NCBI GenBank assembly: GCA_001786015.1
Contig: MFVH01000010.1
Span: 1 to 13,449 of the forward strand
Source: Candidatus Nomurabacteria bacterium RIFCSPLOWO2_01_FULL_46_18
GTDB taxonomy: Bacteria; Patescibacteriota; Minisyncoccia; Phycocordibacterales; UBA9973
Direction of reading: 5' to 3'
DNA: 13,449 bases
Shown here: positions 5,600-11,145 of the stretch, one piece after another
Layout of the letters: each line of letters starts with the position of its first letter
Position numbering within the stretch: position 1 is the first letter of the stretch
Notes under the pieces: model-generated
Databases searched by the model: none
Told to the model about the DNA's origin: nothing
Seen by the model: only the letters and a program-made list of their open reading frames with translations
Made by a program: the position numbers and the translations under genes

Positions 5600-6754
5600 T
5601 TATTTTTCCTTTTTACGTCGCAGGAATGCCGGGACGGCGCTCCACTCTTCGGTATTGTCGTCGATAATTATTTCTTCCACTTCTTTTTTCTTTCCCGCGT
5701 TGTTCTCAATCGTGCTGCGAATTTCTTTTTTCGCCATATCGGCATTTTCTTCTTTGAGGAATGTCGGGGTGTTGGAGAAAAGATTTTTTCGAGGAATATC
5801 GGAAGAAAAACTGGTGGCGATGACGGTCACCTTCAGTTCGCCTTTTTTCAGTTTTTCGTCGTAAATCGTGCCGAAGATGACTCTGGCGTCCTTGTCAATC
5901 GATTCGGTGATTACTTTTGCCGCTTCCTGAATTTCATGAATGGTCAGGTCCTCGCCCCCGGAGACGGCAAAAAGTACGCCCTTAGCTCCATGGATGGAAA
6001 CCTCAAGGAGCGGGGAATTAATGGCCTGGAGGGCCGCTGTTTCAGCCCGCTTTTCGCCGGAAGCCGAACCGATACCCATTAGAGCCGAGCCCGCATTTTG
6101 CATCACCGCTCGAATGTCCGCAAAATCAACGTTAATTATGCCTGGGGTGGTAATCAGATCTGAAATTCCTTCGACTGCTTGGCGCAATACGTCGTCGCAG
6201 ACAGCGAAAGCATTTTTTAGAATAGTATTTTTGTCGGAAACTTGAAGTAATCGATCGTTTGGAATGATGATAATCGCGTCCACTTCTTTGGCCAGTTCCT
6301 CGATCCCTCTTTCGGCGATTTTCGTTCGATGACTGCCTTCGAAAAAGAATGGTTTAGTAACAACCGCAACAGTGAGAATGCCTTGTTCCTTGGCAACCCG
6401 GGCAACGATTGGCGCCGCGCCAGTGCCGGTTCCTCCGCCCATGCCGCAAGCGATGAAAATCATATCTGTCCCCTTGAAAACATCTTGCATTTCCGATTTT
6501 GTTTCTTCAGCCGCCTTTTTACCGAGTTCCGGATCCATTCCGGTGCCGAGGCCCTTGGTTAAATTTTTCCCCATGTGAATTTTTTTCTCCGCCAGGGAAT
6601 GGTGTAGGTCCTGGGTGTCGGTATTCATCGAAATAAATGTCACGCCCTTAACTCTAGAATTGATCATGTGGTTGACGGCGTTCTTGCCGGATCCGCCGAT
6701 CCCGACCACCATAATTCGGGCAAAACTCTCAATAATTGGGTTTATTTTTGGCAT
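5600..6754 (-). CDS. ftsZ: Cell division protein FtsZ
   Basis: The 384-residue tubulin homologue forms the Z ring at midcell and hydrolyses GTP. The N-terminal loop is GIGGSGKNAVNHM (18-30), a variant of the usual GGGGGNAVNRM. MNTDTQ (43-48) and the tubulin signature GGGTGTG (106-112) follow. The T7 loop NVDFADIRAVM (208-218) retains Asp210 and Asp213, which complete the GTPase site of the next subunit. After a short charged linker (about 335-370) comes the C-terminal peptide WSAVPAFLRRKK (371-382), the docking site for FtsA and other partners, which matches well. ftsA lies 68 bases upstream, and an internal promoter in that gap may give ftsZ extra expression. No strong Shine-Dalgarno sequence is visible. 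Confidence 0.97.
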   Translation of the reverse strand: MPKINPIIESFARIMVVGIGGSGKNAVNHMINSRVKGVTFISMNTDTQDLHHSLAEKKIHMGKNLTKGLGTGMDPELGKKAAEETKSEMQDVFKGTDMIFIACGMGGGTGTGAAPIVARVAKEQGILTVAVVTKPFFFEGSHRTKIAERGIEELAKEVDAIIIIPNDRLLQVSDKNTILKNAFAVCDDVLRQAVEGISDLITTPGIINVDFADIRAVMQNAGSALMGIGSASGEKRAETAALQAINSPLLEVSIHGAKGVLFAVSGGEDLTIHEIQEAAKVITESIDKDARVIFGTIYDEKLKKGELKVTVIATSFSSDIPRKNLFSNTPTFLKEENADMAKKEIRSTIENNAGKKKEVEEIIIDDNTEEWSAVPAFLRRKKEK

Positions 6755-6782
6755 AAAAAATTGGCTTTACTTATTATCTGAT

Positions 6783-6810
6783 AGCATACCACGATAAAAA
6801 GAAAATGCAA
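6783..6810 (-). promoter_or_regulatory. Promoter in front of ftsZ
   Basis: On the minus strand TTGCAT (6810-6805) and TATGCT (6788-6783) are 16 bases apart, and the -10 is extended by TGG. The predicted start near 6776 gives a leader of about 22 bases before the ftsZ ATG. The TGG-TA form of the extended -10 is the same as in the rpsU and greA promoters. Confidence 0.5.
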
Positions 6811-6822
6811 TCCCGCGGCCCC

Positions 6823-7983
6823 CTAGGGCATCAACTGCTTCAAGTTCGCCTTTATCGCGTTTTTTATATCCTTAAAGACGCCGAAGAATGAACCTTCAAG
6901 GACAGAGTCGCTGTCCCGACCGTAAATTACCAAACCCAAGGCGGTTGCCCAAGCCGGGTCGCGAAGTTTGGTTTTGGCGGAGCCAAAAATTTCGATAGCG
7001 CCGACGCGAGAGGGAAGTTTTAGGGCGGATTTTGAAAATTCCTCGAGTCCGGTGATATTGGCGCCGCCGCCGATGAAAACCACTCCCGCCGGCAAAAGCT
7101 CGTTCCTTTTTATTTTTTTAAAATGATTTTCGATCAGTTCAAAAATATCCGAGAGGCGCGCTTCGATTATCTCGTCCAGTTTTTTTCTGGAGTACTCCAC
7201 CCCGACGTCTCCCAATTTTAATTTCTCCGCCGCCTCGAGCGGTATTTTGAACCCAAGCGCGATGTCGTTGGTGATATCCTCCGAACCGATCGAGAAAGTG
7301 TGGAGAGAAATGAGCGAGCCGTTCTCATAGACTGCTATCTTGGTTGTCTGGGCTCCAATGTCCACCAACGCGGTGCCGACGATTTTTTGTTTTTCCGAAA
7401 GAACCAGTGAATGCGCCGCCACCCCGCTCGCCACCACGTCCGTTGACTCGACTTTCGCGGACGCCATAACTTCCAGCAAATCTTCCAGATGCTGACTGGA
7501 ATAAGTGACGTACAAGGCCTTAGCTTCAAGCTTGGTGCCGCGCATGCCCTCGGGTCGGCCCAGCACGTCCTTTCCGTCCAGACGGAAGGAGGTCGGGAAA
7601 ACATGGACAATCTTTCGGTTACCCAAATTTAAATTGTCTTCACACTCTTCCAGCGCGTGCTTTACATCTAAATTGGTGACTTCGCCGTCGGCCTTGGAAA
7701 CCATCGCCAGGCCCGAGCTCGTCTCTCCGCGCAGACTTGTTCCGCTTACGGAAATGATGGCGCGGGTGATCTTTAGCTCGGAGCTTTTCTCCGCCCCCTC
7801 CAGCGCTTCTCGGACGGAGTCTCTGGCCAGCTCCAGATCGACGACATAACCGCGCCGGACACCCAAAGTCTGGCTTTCGCCCAAGCCGATAATTTTAGGA
7901 TATTTTTCGCCCCTTAGAAATTCTCCGACGACGACGCGCGTCCTCTCTGATCCCAGGTCTATTCCGATCGAGATATTTCTCAT
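6823..7983 (-). CDS. ftsA: Cell division protein FtsA
   Basis: The 386-residue actin-like ATPase tethers FtsZ to the membrane. GIDLGSERTRVVVG (7-20) is the phosphate-1 motif and VDIGAQTTKIAVY (207-219) is phosphate-2. GGGANITGLEEF (305-316) is the adenosine motif. The stretch between about 80 and 165 is the 1C subdomain region. The final residues, FKDIKNAIKANLKQLM, form an amphipathic helix fitting the membrane-targeting sequence. A GGAG lies 10 bases before the ATG. The first 89 bases overlap the 3' end of ybeY in a different frame. The start cannot be moved downstream because the phosphate-1 strand begins at once. It is followed by ftsZ, the usual partner. Confidence 0.96.
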   Translation of the reverse strand: MRNISIGIDLGSERTRVVVGEFLRGEKYPKIIGLGESQTLGVRRGYVVDLELARDSVREALEGAEKSSELKITRAIISVSGTSLRGETSSGLAMVSKADGEVTNLDVKHALEECEDNLNLGNRKIVHVFPTSFRLDGKDVLGRPEGMRGTKLEAKALYVTYSSQHLEDLLEVMASAKVESTDVVASGVAAHSLVLSEKQKIVGTALVDIGAQTTKIAVYENGSLISLHTFSIGSEDITNDIALGFKIPLEAAEKLKLGDVGVEYSRKKLDEIIEARLSDIFELIENHFKKIKRNELLPAGVVFIGGGANITGLEEFSKSALKLPSRVGAIEIFGSAKTKLRDPAWATALGLVIYGRDSDSVLEGSFFGVFKDIKNAIKANLKQLMP

Positions 7984-8293
7984 AGTATTTTTTCTCCGCT
8001 TTCTCCATTATACCGCCATGGCGCATTCCTTTCAAATGAAGCATTCCGTGGATAACCAAAAAGCCTTCCCACTCTTGGTAAGTCTTCTTCGATTTTTTTG
8101 CCTCGCTCGCAATTACGCTTGGGCAGAGCAAAATTTCTCCTTCGCTCTTCGCAAGCGGGAAAGCGAGCACGTTGGTCGCTTTGTCCTTGCCCCGGTACTT
8201 TTTATTTATCATTCTGGATTTCCGCGAAGAAATAAAGCCCACCGAGAGGGAATATTCCCTTCCCAGAATTTCGTTCTTTATCTTCCGAAACAT
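7895..8293 (-). CDS. ybeY: YbeY, endoribonuclease / 16S rRNA maturation factor
   Basis: The 132-residue protein carries the zinc triad HGMLHLKGMRH (82-92), matching the family's HGxLHLxGYDH. His82, His86 and His92 are present, but the usual Tyr-Asp before the last His is Met-Arg. TNVLAFP (40-46) and GEILL (52-56) match the TDVLSFP and GDI blocks. YbeY acts in 16S rRNA 3'-end processing and ribosome quality control. It starts 4 bases after the rpsU stop, consistent with coupling. The C-terminal ~30 residues, including a run of five arginines (110-114), are encoded in the part that overlaps ftsA and are unlike the usual family ending. A sequencing frameshift near the end is possible but not required. 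There is no Shine-Dalgarno sequence. Confidence 0.88.
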   Translation of the reverse strand: MFRKIKNEILGREYSLSVGFISSRKSRMINKKYRGKDKATNVLAFPLAKSEGEILLCPSVIASEAKKSKKTYQEWEGFLVIHGMLHLKGMRHGGIMEKAEKKYYEKYLDRNRPGIREDARRRRRISKGRKIS

Positions 8294-8297
8294 CGTT

Positions 8298-8525
8298 TTA
8301 TTTTATTTTGCCGAGTTTGCGGAGTCTTTCAATTTCCTTCCGGCGCGCCAATCGTCGAAGGGCGTTCTTTTTGATTTTAAGTTTCGATTCTTTTCTTTCG
8401 CTGTAGCGGTTGCCTTTCACTCCTTGAATGATTCCGGATTCCTGAATTTTACGCGAAAAACGGCGCAAGATGCTGGAGCTTGCTTCGTTCGGATTTTTCC
8501 TCACTTCGATTACGGTTTTAGCCAT
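8298..8525 (-). CDS. rpsU: 30S ribosomal protein bS21
   Basis: This small, very basic protein has 75 residues. The core VIEVRKN..., ILRRFSRKIQESGII and YSERKESKLKIKKNALRR fits bS21, a late-assembling small subunit protein near the anti-Shine-Dalgarno end of 16S rRNA that affects initiation. Length and charge are normal for the family. The ATG lies 8 bases after a -10 box, so the mRNA would be leaderless or nearly so, and no Shine-Dalgarno sequence is present. It heads the series rpsU-ybeY-ftsA-ftsZ-trxB, linking ribosome assembly with division. In other bacteria rpsU also heads a growth operon, but with dnaG and rpoD. Confidence 0.93.
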   Translation of the reverse strand: MAKTVIEVRKNPNEASSSILRRFSRKIQESGIIQGVKGNRYSERKESKLKIKKNALRRLARRKEIERLRKLGKIK

Positions 8526-8533
8526 GTTGTTTC

Positions 8534-8561
8534 AGATTACCATAAAAAAAAATTCTTGCAA
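8534..8561 (-). promoter_or_regulatory. rpsU promoter (shares its -35 box with greA)
   Basis: On the minus strand TTGCAA (8561-8556) is followed after 16 bases by TAATCT (8539-8534), extended by TGG. Eight bases separate the -10 from the rpsU ATG, so the start site falls about 2 bases before the start codon. TTGCAA is its own reverse complement and also serves the greA promoter. Confidence 0.65.
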
Positions 8562-8584
8562 CTCGCATTAAAAATTGGTAGGAT
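8556..8584 (+). promoter_or_regulatory. greA promoter (shares its -35 box with rpsU)
   Basis: TTGCAA (8556-8561) is followed after 17 bases by TAGGAT (8579-8584), extended by TGG. Eight bases separate the -10 from the greA ATG, again predicting a leaderless or nearly leaderless mRNA. The overlapping GATAAT at 8582-8587 is a less well placed alternative -10. Confidence 0.65.
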
Positions 8585-8592
8585 AATAAATA

Positions 8593-9063
8593 ATGAAGGC
8601 AACCGGCAGTTATATAACCAAAGAGAAAAAGCAAGAACTGGAACTGGAATTGGTAAATCTGAAAGGCCCAAAGCGCAAAGAAATCATTGAGAGCTTGGAA
8701 TATGCCAAATCACTCGGTGACCTTTCAGAAAACGCGGAATATCATCAAACCCGTGAGGATCAGGGCAAGCTCGAAGCGCGGATCGCCCAAATCGAACAGA
8801 TTTTGCAAAATTCGGAAGTAATCTCGCGAGCCGGCGGAGAGATCGTCGATATCGGCTCTTTTGTCACGATGCAGAAAGAGGGGGGCAAGGGAGAGAAAAC
8901 TTATCAAGTGGTGGGAGCCCTTGAAGCGGATACCGTTTCCGGGAAAATTTCCAACCTGTCTCCGATCGGCCTGGCCATGTTCGGCAAGAAAAAGGGCGAT
9001 AAAATTTCTTTCAAAACTCCAAGCGGCGAGACCGTCAATTACAAAATTACTAAAGTTTTCTAA
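8593..9063 (+). CDS. greA: Transcription elongation factor GreA
   Basis: The 156-residue protein has the full GreA layout. An N-terminal antiparallel coiled coil (about 8-75) carries the tip GDLSENAEYH (42-51) with acidic residues Asp43 and Glu46. These reach through the RNA polymerase secondary channel and stimulate cleavage of backtracked RNA. The C-terminal FKBP-like domain (about 82-156) includes SPIGLAMFGKKKGD (123-136), which contacts polymerase. Length is normal for the family. The gene is transcribed divergently from rpsU, and its stop is 4 bases before the lysS ATG, so the two are probably one operon. No Shine-Dalgarno sequence is present; the ATG lies 8 bases after the -10 box. Confidence 0.96.
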   Translation: MKATGSYITKEKKQELELELVNLKGPKRKEIIESLEYAKSLGDLSENAEYHQTREDQGKLEARIAQIEQILQNSEVISRAGGEIVDIGSFVTMQKEGGKGEKTYQVVGALEADTVSGKISNLSPIGLAMFGKKKGDKISFKTPSGETVNYKITKVF

Positions 9064-9067
9064 ACCT

Positions 9068-10549
9068 ATGTCTTCGATTGAAGAGATCAGGAACACTCGA
9101 ATAAAAAAACTTGAAATTCTAAGGAAGAAAGGCATTAATCCTTACCCATCGGAGTCGAAGCGAGAACTTTCATTGAAAGAAGCGCGAGAGAAGTTTGCCG
9201 CGCTTGAAAAGTCCGGCGCCGAGAAGTGGCTGGCCGGAAGAGTGATGTCGATTCGCGGGCAGGGGAAGATTATTTTTGTGACGCTCAACGACGGCACCGA
9301 CCGCTTTCAAGCGCTGCTCAAGCAAGATGTTTTGGGCGGAGAGAAATTTAATTTATTTGAGGAAGCAATCGACATCGGCGACTTTGTCGAGCTACAAGGA
9401 ATATTTCTTAGAACCAAAAGCGGAGAAGAGACAATTGAGGCGAAAGACTGGCGCGTGCTTTCCAAAAGCTTAAGGCCTCTGCCGGAGAAGTGGCACGGGC
9501 TCGAAGATGAAGAAATCAAGCTTCGCAAAAGATACTTGGACATTTTAACCGACCCGGAAGTTAAAAAAATATTCATCGACAAAAATAAATTCTGGACCTC
9601 GATGAGGCAATTTATGGTAAAGAGCGGATTTCTGGAAATGGAAATGCCAACCCTGGAGCCCCTGCCGGGTGGAGCGGAAGCGGAGCCGTTTGTGACTCAC
9701 CACCGAGCGCTTGATGAGGATTTTTATTTGAGGATATCGCTGGAGCTTCCGCTTAAAAAGATGCTGGTCGCGAGCTACGAAAAAGTTTTTGAGATCGGGA
9801 GAATTTTCCGGAATGAAGGAATTTCTTCAACCCATCTTCAGGATTACACCCAGATCGAGTTTTACTGGGCCTACGCCGATTTTCCGACGCTCCTTAATTT
9901 TATCGAGGAGCTTTACCAATACGTAATCAAAGAAACTTTTGGAACTTTTAAAATCAAATTCCGCGAGCAAGAGATGGATTGGGAGGGGAATTGGGAGCGA
10001 GTCGATTACCTCGAACTTTTCAAAGAGAACACCGGGATTGATTTGGGCGAAGCGAAGGATGCGGAGTTAAAAAAGTATTTAGATAAAAAAAATGTGAAAT
10101 ATGAAAGTTTTACGGAGCGTGGACGCTTGCTCGATCTGATTTTTAAAGAGGTGAGGAAAAATGGAATTAAATGGCAAGGAGTGAAACCAAAAAAGCCTTT
10201 CTTTTTAATCAATCAGCCGATTGAGCTTGAACCACTTGCCAAAAGAGATGAAAAAAATCCGAAAATTGTGCAGAGGATGCAGGTAATCGCTTACAGCATG
10301 GAATTAGGGAAAGGTTTTGGGGAACTCAATGATCCGCTGGATCAGCGCGCCCGCTTCGAAGCGCAGATGAAGCTTCGGGAGAAAGGGGACACCGAAGCGC
10401 AGATGCTCGACGAGGATTATTTGGAAGCGATGGAATACGGCATGCCGCCCTGCGTCGGCTTCGGAGCCAGCGAACGTCTCTTTAGTGTTCTCAAAAACAT
10501 CTCCGTCCGCGAAGGCGTCGTTTTCCCGCTGATGAAGCCGAGAAAGTAG
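9068..10549 (+). CDS. lysS: Lysyl-tRNA synthetase, class II
   Basis: The 493-residue enzyme charges tRNA-Lys. The N-terminal OB-fold anticodon-binding domain covers about 55-120 (WLAGRVMSIRGQGKIIFVTL). Class II motif 1 is near 192-208 and motif 2 is FEIGRIFRNEGISSTHLQDY (241-260) with Arg248. The LysRS block ELGKGFGELNDPLDQR spans about 432-447, and motif 3 is GFGASERLF (464-472) with Arg470. Motif 3 usually reads GLGIGIDRL; here it has Glu instead of Asp and appears one residue shorter. I place the start at ATG 9068 because upstream in-frame codons overlap greA and do not resemble the family. That start leaves a 4-base gap after greA. There is no Shine-Dalgarno sequence. A palindromic repeat with a T run follows the stop. 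Confidence 0.94.
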   Translation: MSSIEEIRNTRIKKLEILRKKGINPYPSESKRELSLKEAREKFAALEKSGAEKWLAGRVMSIRGQGKIIFVTLNDGTDRFQALLKQDVLGGEKFNLFEEAIDIGDFVELQGIFLRTKSGEETIEAKDWRVLSKSLRPLPEKWHGLEDEEIKLRKRYLDILTDPEVKKIFIDKNKFWTSMRQFMVKSGFLEMEMPTLEPLPGGAEAEPFVTHHRALDEDFYLRISLELPLKKMLVASYEKVFEIGRIFRNEGISSTHLQDYTQIEFYWAYADFPTLLNFIEELYQYVIKETFGTFKIKFREQEMDWEGNWERVDYLELFKENTGIDLGEAKDAELKKYLDKKNVKYESFTERGRLLDLIFKEVRKNGIKWQGVKPKKPFFLINQPIELEPLAKRDEKNPKIVQRMQVIAYSMELGKGFGELNDPLDQRARFEAQMKLREKGDTEAQMLDEDYLEAMEYGMPPCVGFGASERLFSVLKNISVREGVVFPLMKPRK

Positions 10550-10557
10550 AATTTTTT

Positions 10558-10589
10558 CTTACTACACTAACGGCCGTCAGTTAGGTAAG
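10558..10589 (+). repeat. Dispersed palindromic repeat, copy B; possible lysS terminator
   Basis: Outer stem CTTAC/GTAAG encloses an imperfect inner stem ACTAAC/GTCAGT around GGCC. An alternative inner pairing is CTAAC/GTTAG. It matches copy A at 27 of 32 positions. Here it begins 9 bases after the lysS stop and is followed by ATTTTTT, so on the plus strand it could also end transcription of greA-lysS. Confidence 0.75.
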
Positions 10590-10619
10590 ATTTTTTATGC
10601 TTTCTCCAAAAACTAGAAA

Positions 10620-10640
10620 CCGCTTGAGTTCCTCAAGCGG
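10620..10640 (-). terminator. Rho-independent terminator for the minus-strand small gene
   Basis: CCGCTTGAG and CTCAAGCGG form a perfect 9-base stem around a 3-base loop. Read on the minus strand it is followed by TTTCTAGTTTTT, a T-rich tail. It lies about 90 bases past the stop codon of the small membrane protein at 10731. On the plus strand no T run follows. Confidence 0.6.
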
Positions 10641-10690
10641 CACTACGCGTCTTTACTACTCAAATGATGTACTGATGTACTATTGTTCCG

Positions 10691-10719
10691 CCCCCGCCCG
10701 GCAAGCCGCCGGACGGGGG
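10691..10719. repeat. GC-rich 12-base hairpin
   Basis: CCCCCGCCCGGC (10691-10702) pairs with GCCGGACGGGGG (10708-10719) around a 5-base loop with one C-A mismatch. It is much richer in GC than its surroundings and has no T tract. It lies in the 3' region of the minus-strand small gene and may be a REP-like element or an RNA 3'-end barrier. Confidence 0.6.
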
Positions 10720-10730
10720 ATTCTTGCAAA

Positions 10731-10961
10731 TCAAGAGAGGAGTGTTCCTATTTCCTCCCATCCCGTTTTCGCCGACCCTCGAAGATCTGGGGTTTCGGGA
10801 AACTCCCCGTGACCCCAGTTCTGCATAGGGGGTTGCTCTGTTGACTCCTTCGAGCGTGGCCCAGAGGCCCATACCCAAAGAGCCATGAAGAGAGTAATAA
10901 GAACGATCGTAAACACAAACAGCGCTACCGTGACTGCAAGATCAATTGCGTCCTGCGGCAT
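10731..10961 (-). CDS. Small single-helix membrane protein, family not recognised
   Basis: I do not recognise this 76-residue protein. It opens MPQDAIDLAV and has one strong hydrophobic helix at about residues 7-33 (VALFVFTIVLITLFMALWVW core). A polar, proline- and glycine-containing tail of about 43 residues follows, with two conserved-looking Trp (NWGHGEFPETPDL and GWEEIG). It is supported as a real gene by AAAGAGGTG, a clear Shine-Dalgarno sequence 4 bases before the ATG, and by a promoter of TTGCCA, 17 bases, TATAAA about 40 bases upstream. A terminator-like hairpin lies downstream. It is transcribed away from mraZ, sharing the control region, so it may be expressed with or against the division cluster. 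Function unknown. Confidence 0.7.
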   Translation of the reverse strand: MPQDAIDLAVTVALFVFTIVLITLFMALWVWASGPRSKESTEQPPMQNWGHGEFPETPDLRGSAKTGWEEIGTLLS

Positions 10962-10970
10962 GCTACACCT

Positions 10971-10983
10971 CTTTCAATGAAAG
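10971..10983 (-). promoter_or_regulatory. Palindrome next to the small gene's ribosome binding site
   Basis: CTTTCA-A-TGAAAG is a perfect 13-base palindrome whose edge overlaps the AAAGAGG ribosome binding site. It could be a small operator in the leader or an mRNA stem that limits ribosome access. It lies within the 5' leader predicted from the promoter at 11008-11036. Confidence 0.4.
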
Positions 10984-11007
10984 GGTTAATGATGCTTTCC
11001 GTTTAAT

Positions 11008-11036
11008 TTTATACATCAAATTAACAAATTTGGCAA
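11008..11036 (-). promoter_or_regulatory. Promoter for the small membrane protein
   Basis: On the minus strand TTGCCA (11036-11031) and TATAAA (11013-11008) are 17 bases apart. The predicted start near 11001 gives a leader of about 40 bases containing the palindrome and the Shine-Dalgarno sequence. Confidence 0.6.
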
Positions 11037-11053
11037 GAGTTTTTAATAGCGAG

Positions 11054-11062
11054 TTATCCACA
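11054..11062 (+). promoter_or_regulatory. Perfect DnaA-box 9-mer between divergent promoters
   Basis: TTATCCACA is the consensus DnaA box. It begins 17 bases after the -35 of the small gene promoter and ends 8 bases before the -35 of the mraZ promoter, nearly midway between them. A 9-base match is not rare enough to be proof, but the location is suggestive of DnaA control. Confidence 0.4.
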
Positions 11063-11070
11063 GCTTGAGC

Positions 11071-11099
11071 TTGGAAACGCGAAACCGCCAGTTTATAAT
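11071..11099 (+). promoter_or_regulatory. mraZ (division cluster) promoter
   Basis: TTGGAA (11071-11076) and a perfect TATAAT (11094-11099) are 17 bases apart. The start is predicted near 11106, just before the MraZ-type repeats, giving a leader of about 40 bases. Confidence 0.7.
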
Positions 11100-11108
11100 G
11101 AACAACAG

Positions 11109-11133
11109 GTGGGAAAAAGTGGGAAATTTGGGG
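11109..11133 (+). promoter_or_regulatory. MraZ operator: three GTGGG-type repeats with 10-base period
   Basis: GTGGG (11109), GTGGG (11119) and the imperfect TGGGG (11129) are spaced by exactly 5 bases each. MraZ is known to bind direct TGGG-type repeats on one face of the DNA in front of its own operon. The repeats lie just downstream of the predicted start site, a position suited to autorepression. Confidence 0.65.
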
Positions 11134-11145
11134 ATAAATAATTTT

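Noticed and set aside
6815..6835. GCCC/GGGC hairpin around the ftsA stop as a terminator before ftsZ
   Set aside because: The stem is only 4 bases, no T run follows directly, and the ftsZ promoter lies immediately downstream.
8047..8055. Near-match to a DnaA box (TTATCCACG) inside ybeY
   Set aside because: It has one mismatch and coincides with codons of the conserved V-I-H-G segment, so coding constraint explains it.
8861..9067. In-frame upstream extension of lysS starting at 8861
   Set aside because: It overlaps greA out of frame, its residues look like a shadow of greA (Arg- and Lys-rich with no family match), and the ATG at 9068 gives the normal LysRS start.
10597..10812. Plus-strand open frame of 71 codons after lysS
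   Set aside because: It runs through two hairpins and antisense to the small membrane protein, has no ribosome binding site, and its composition looks random.
10660..10878. Minus-strand open frame of 72 codons overlapping the small membrane protein
   Set aside because: It is a frame shadow of the better supported gene at 10731-10961, which has the promoter, Shine-Dalgarno sequence and hydrophobic helix.
11065..11145. Upstream in-frame start for mraZ at 11065
   Set aside because: It would read through the -10 box, the predicted start site and the MraZ repeats; MraZ proteins begin at the M-x-I-G-E-Y segment.
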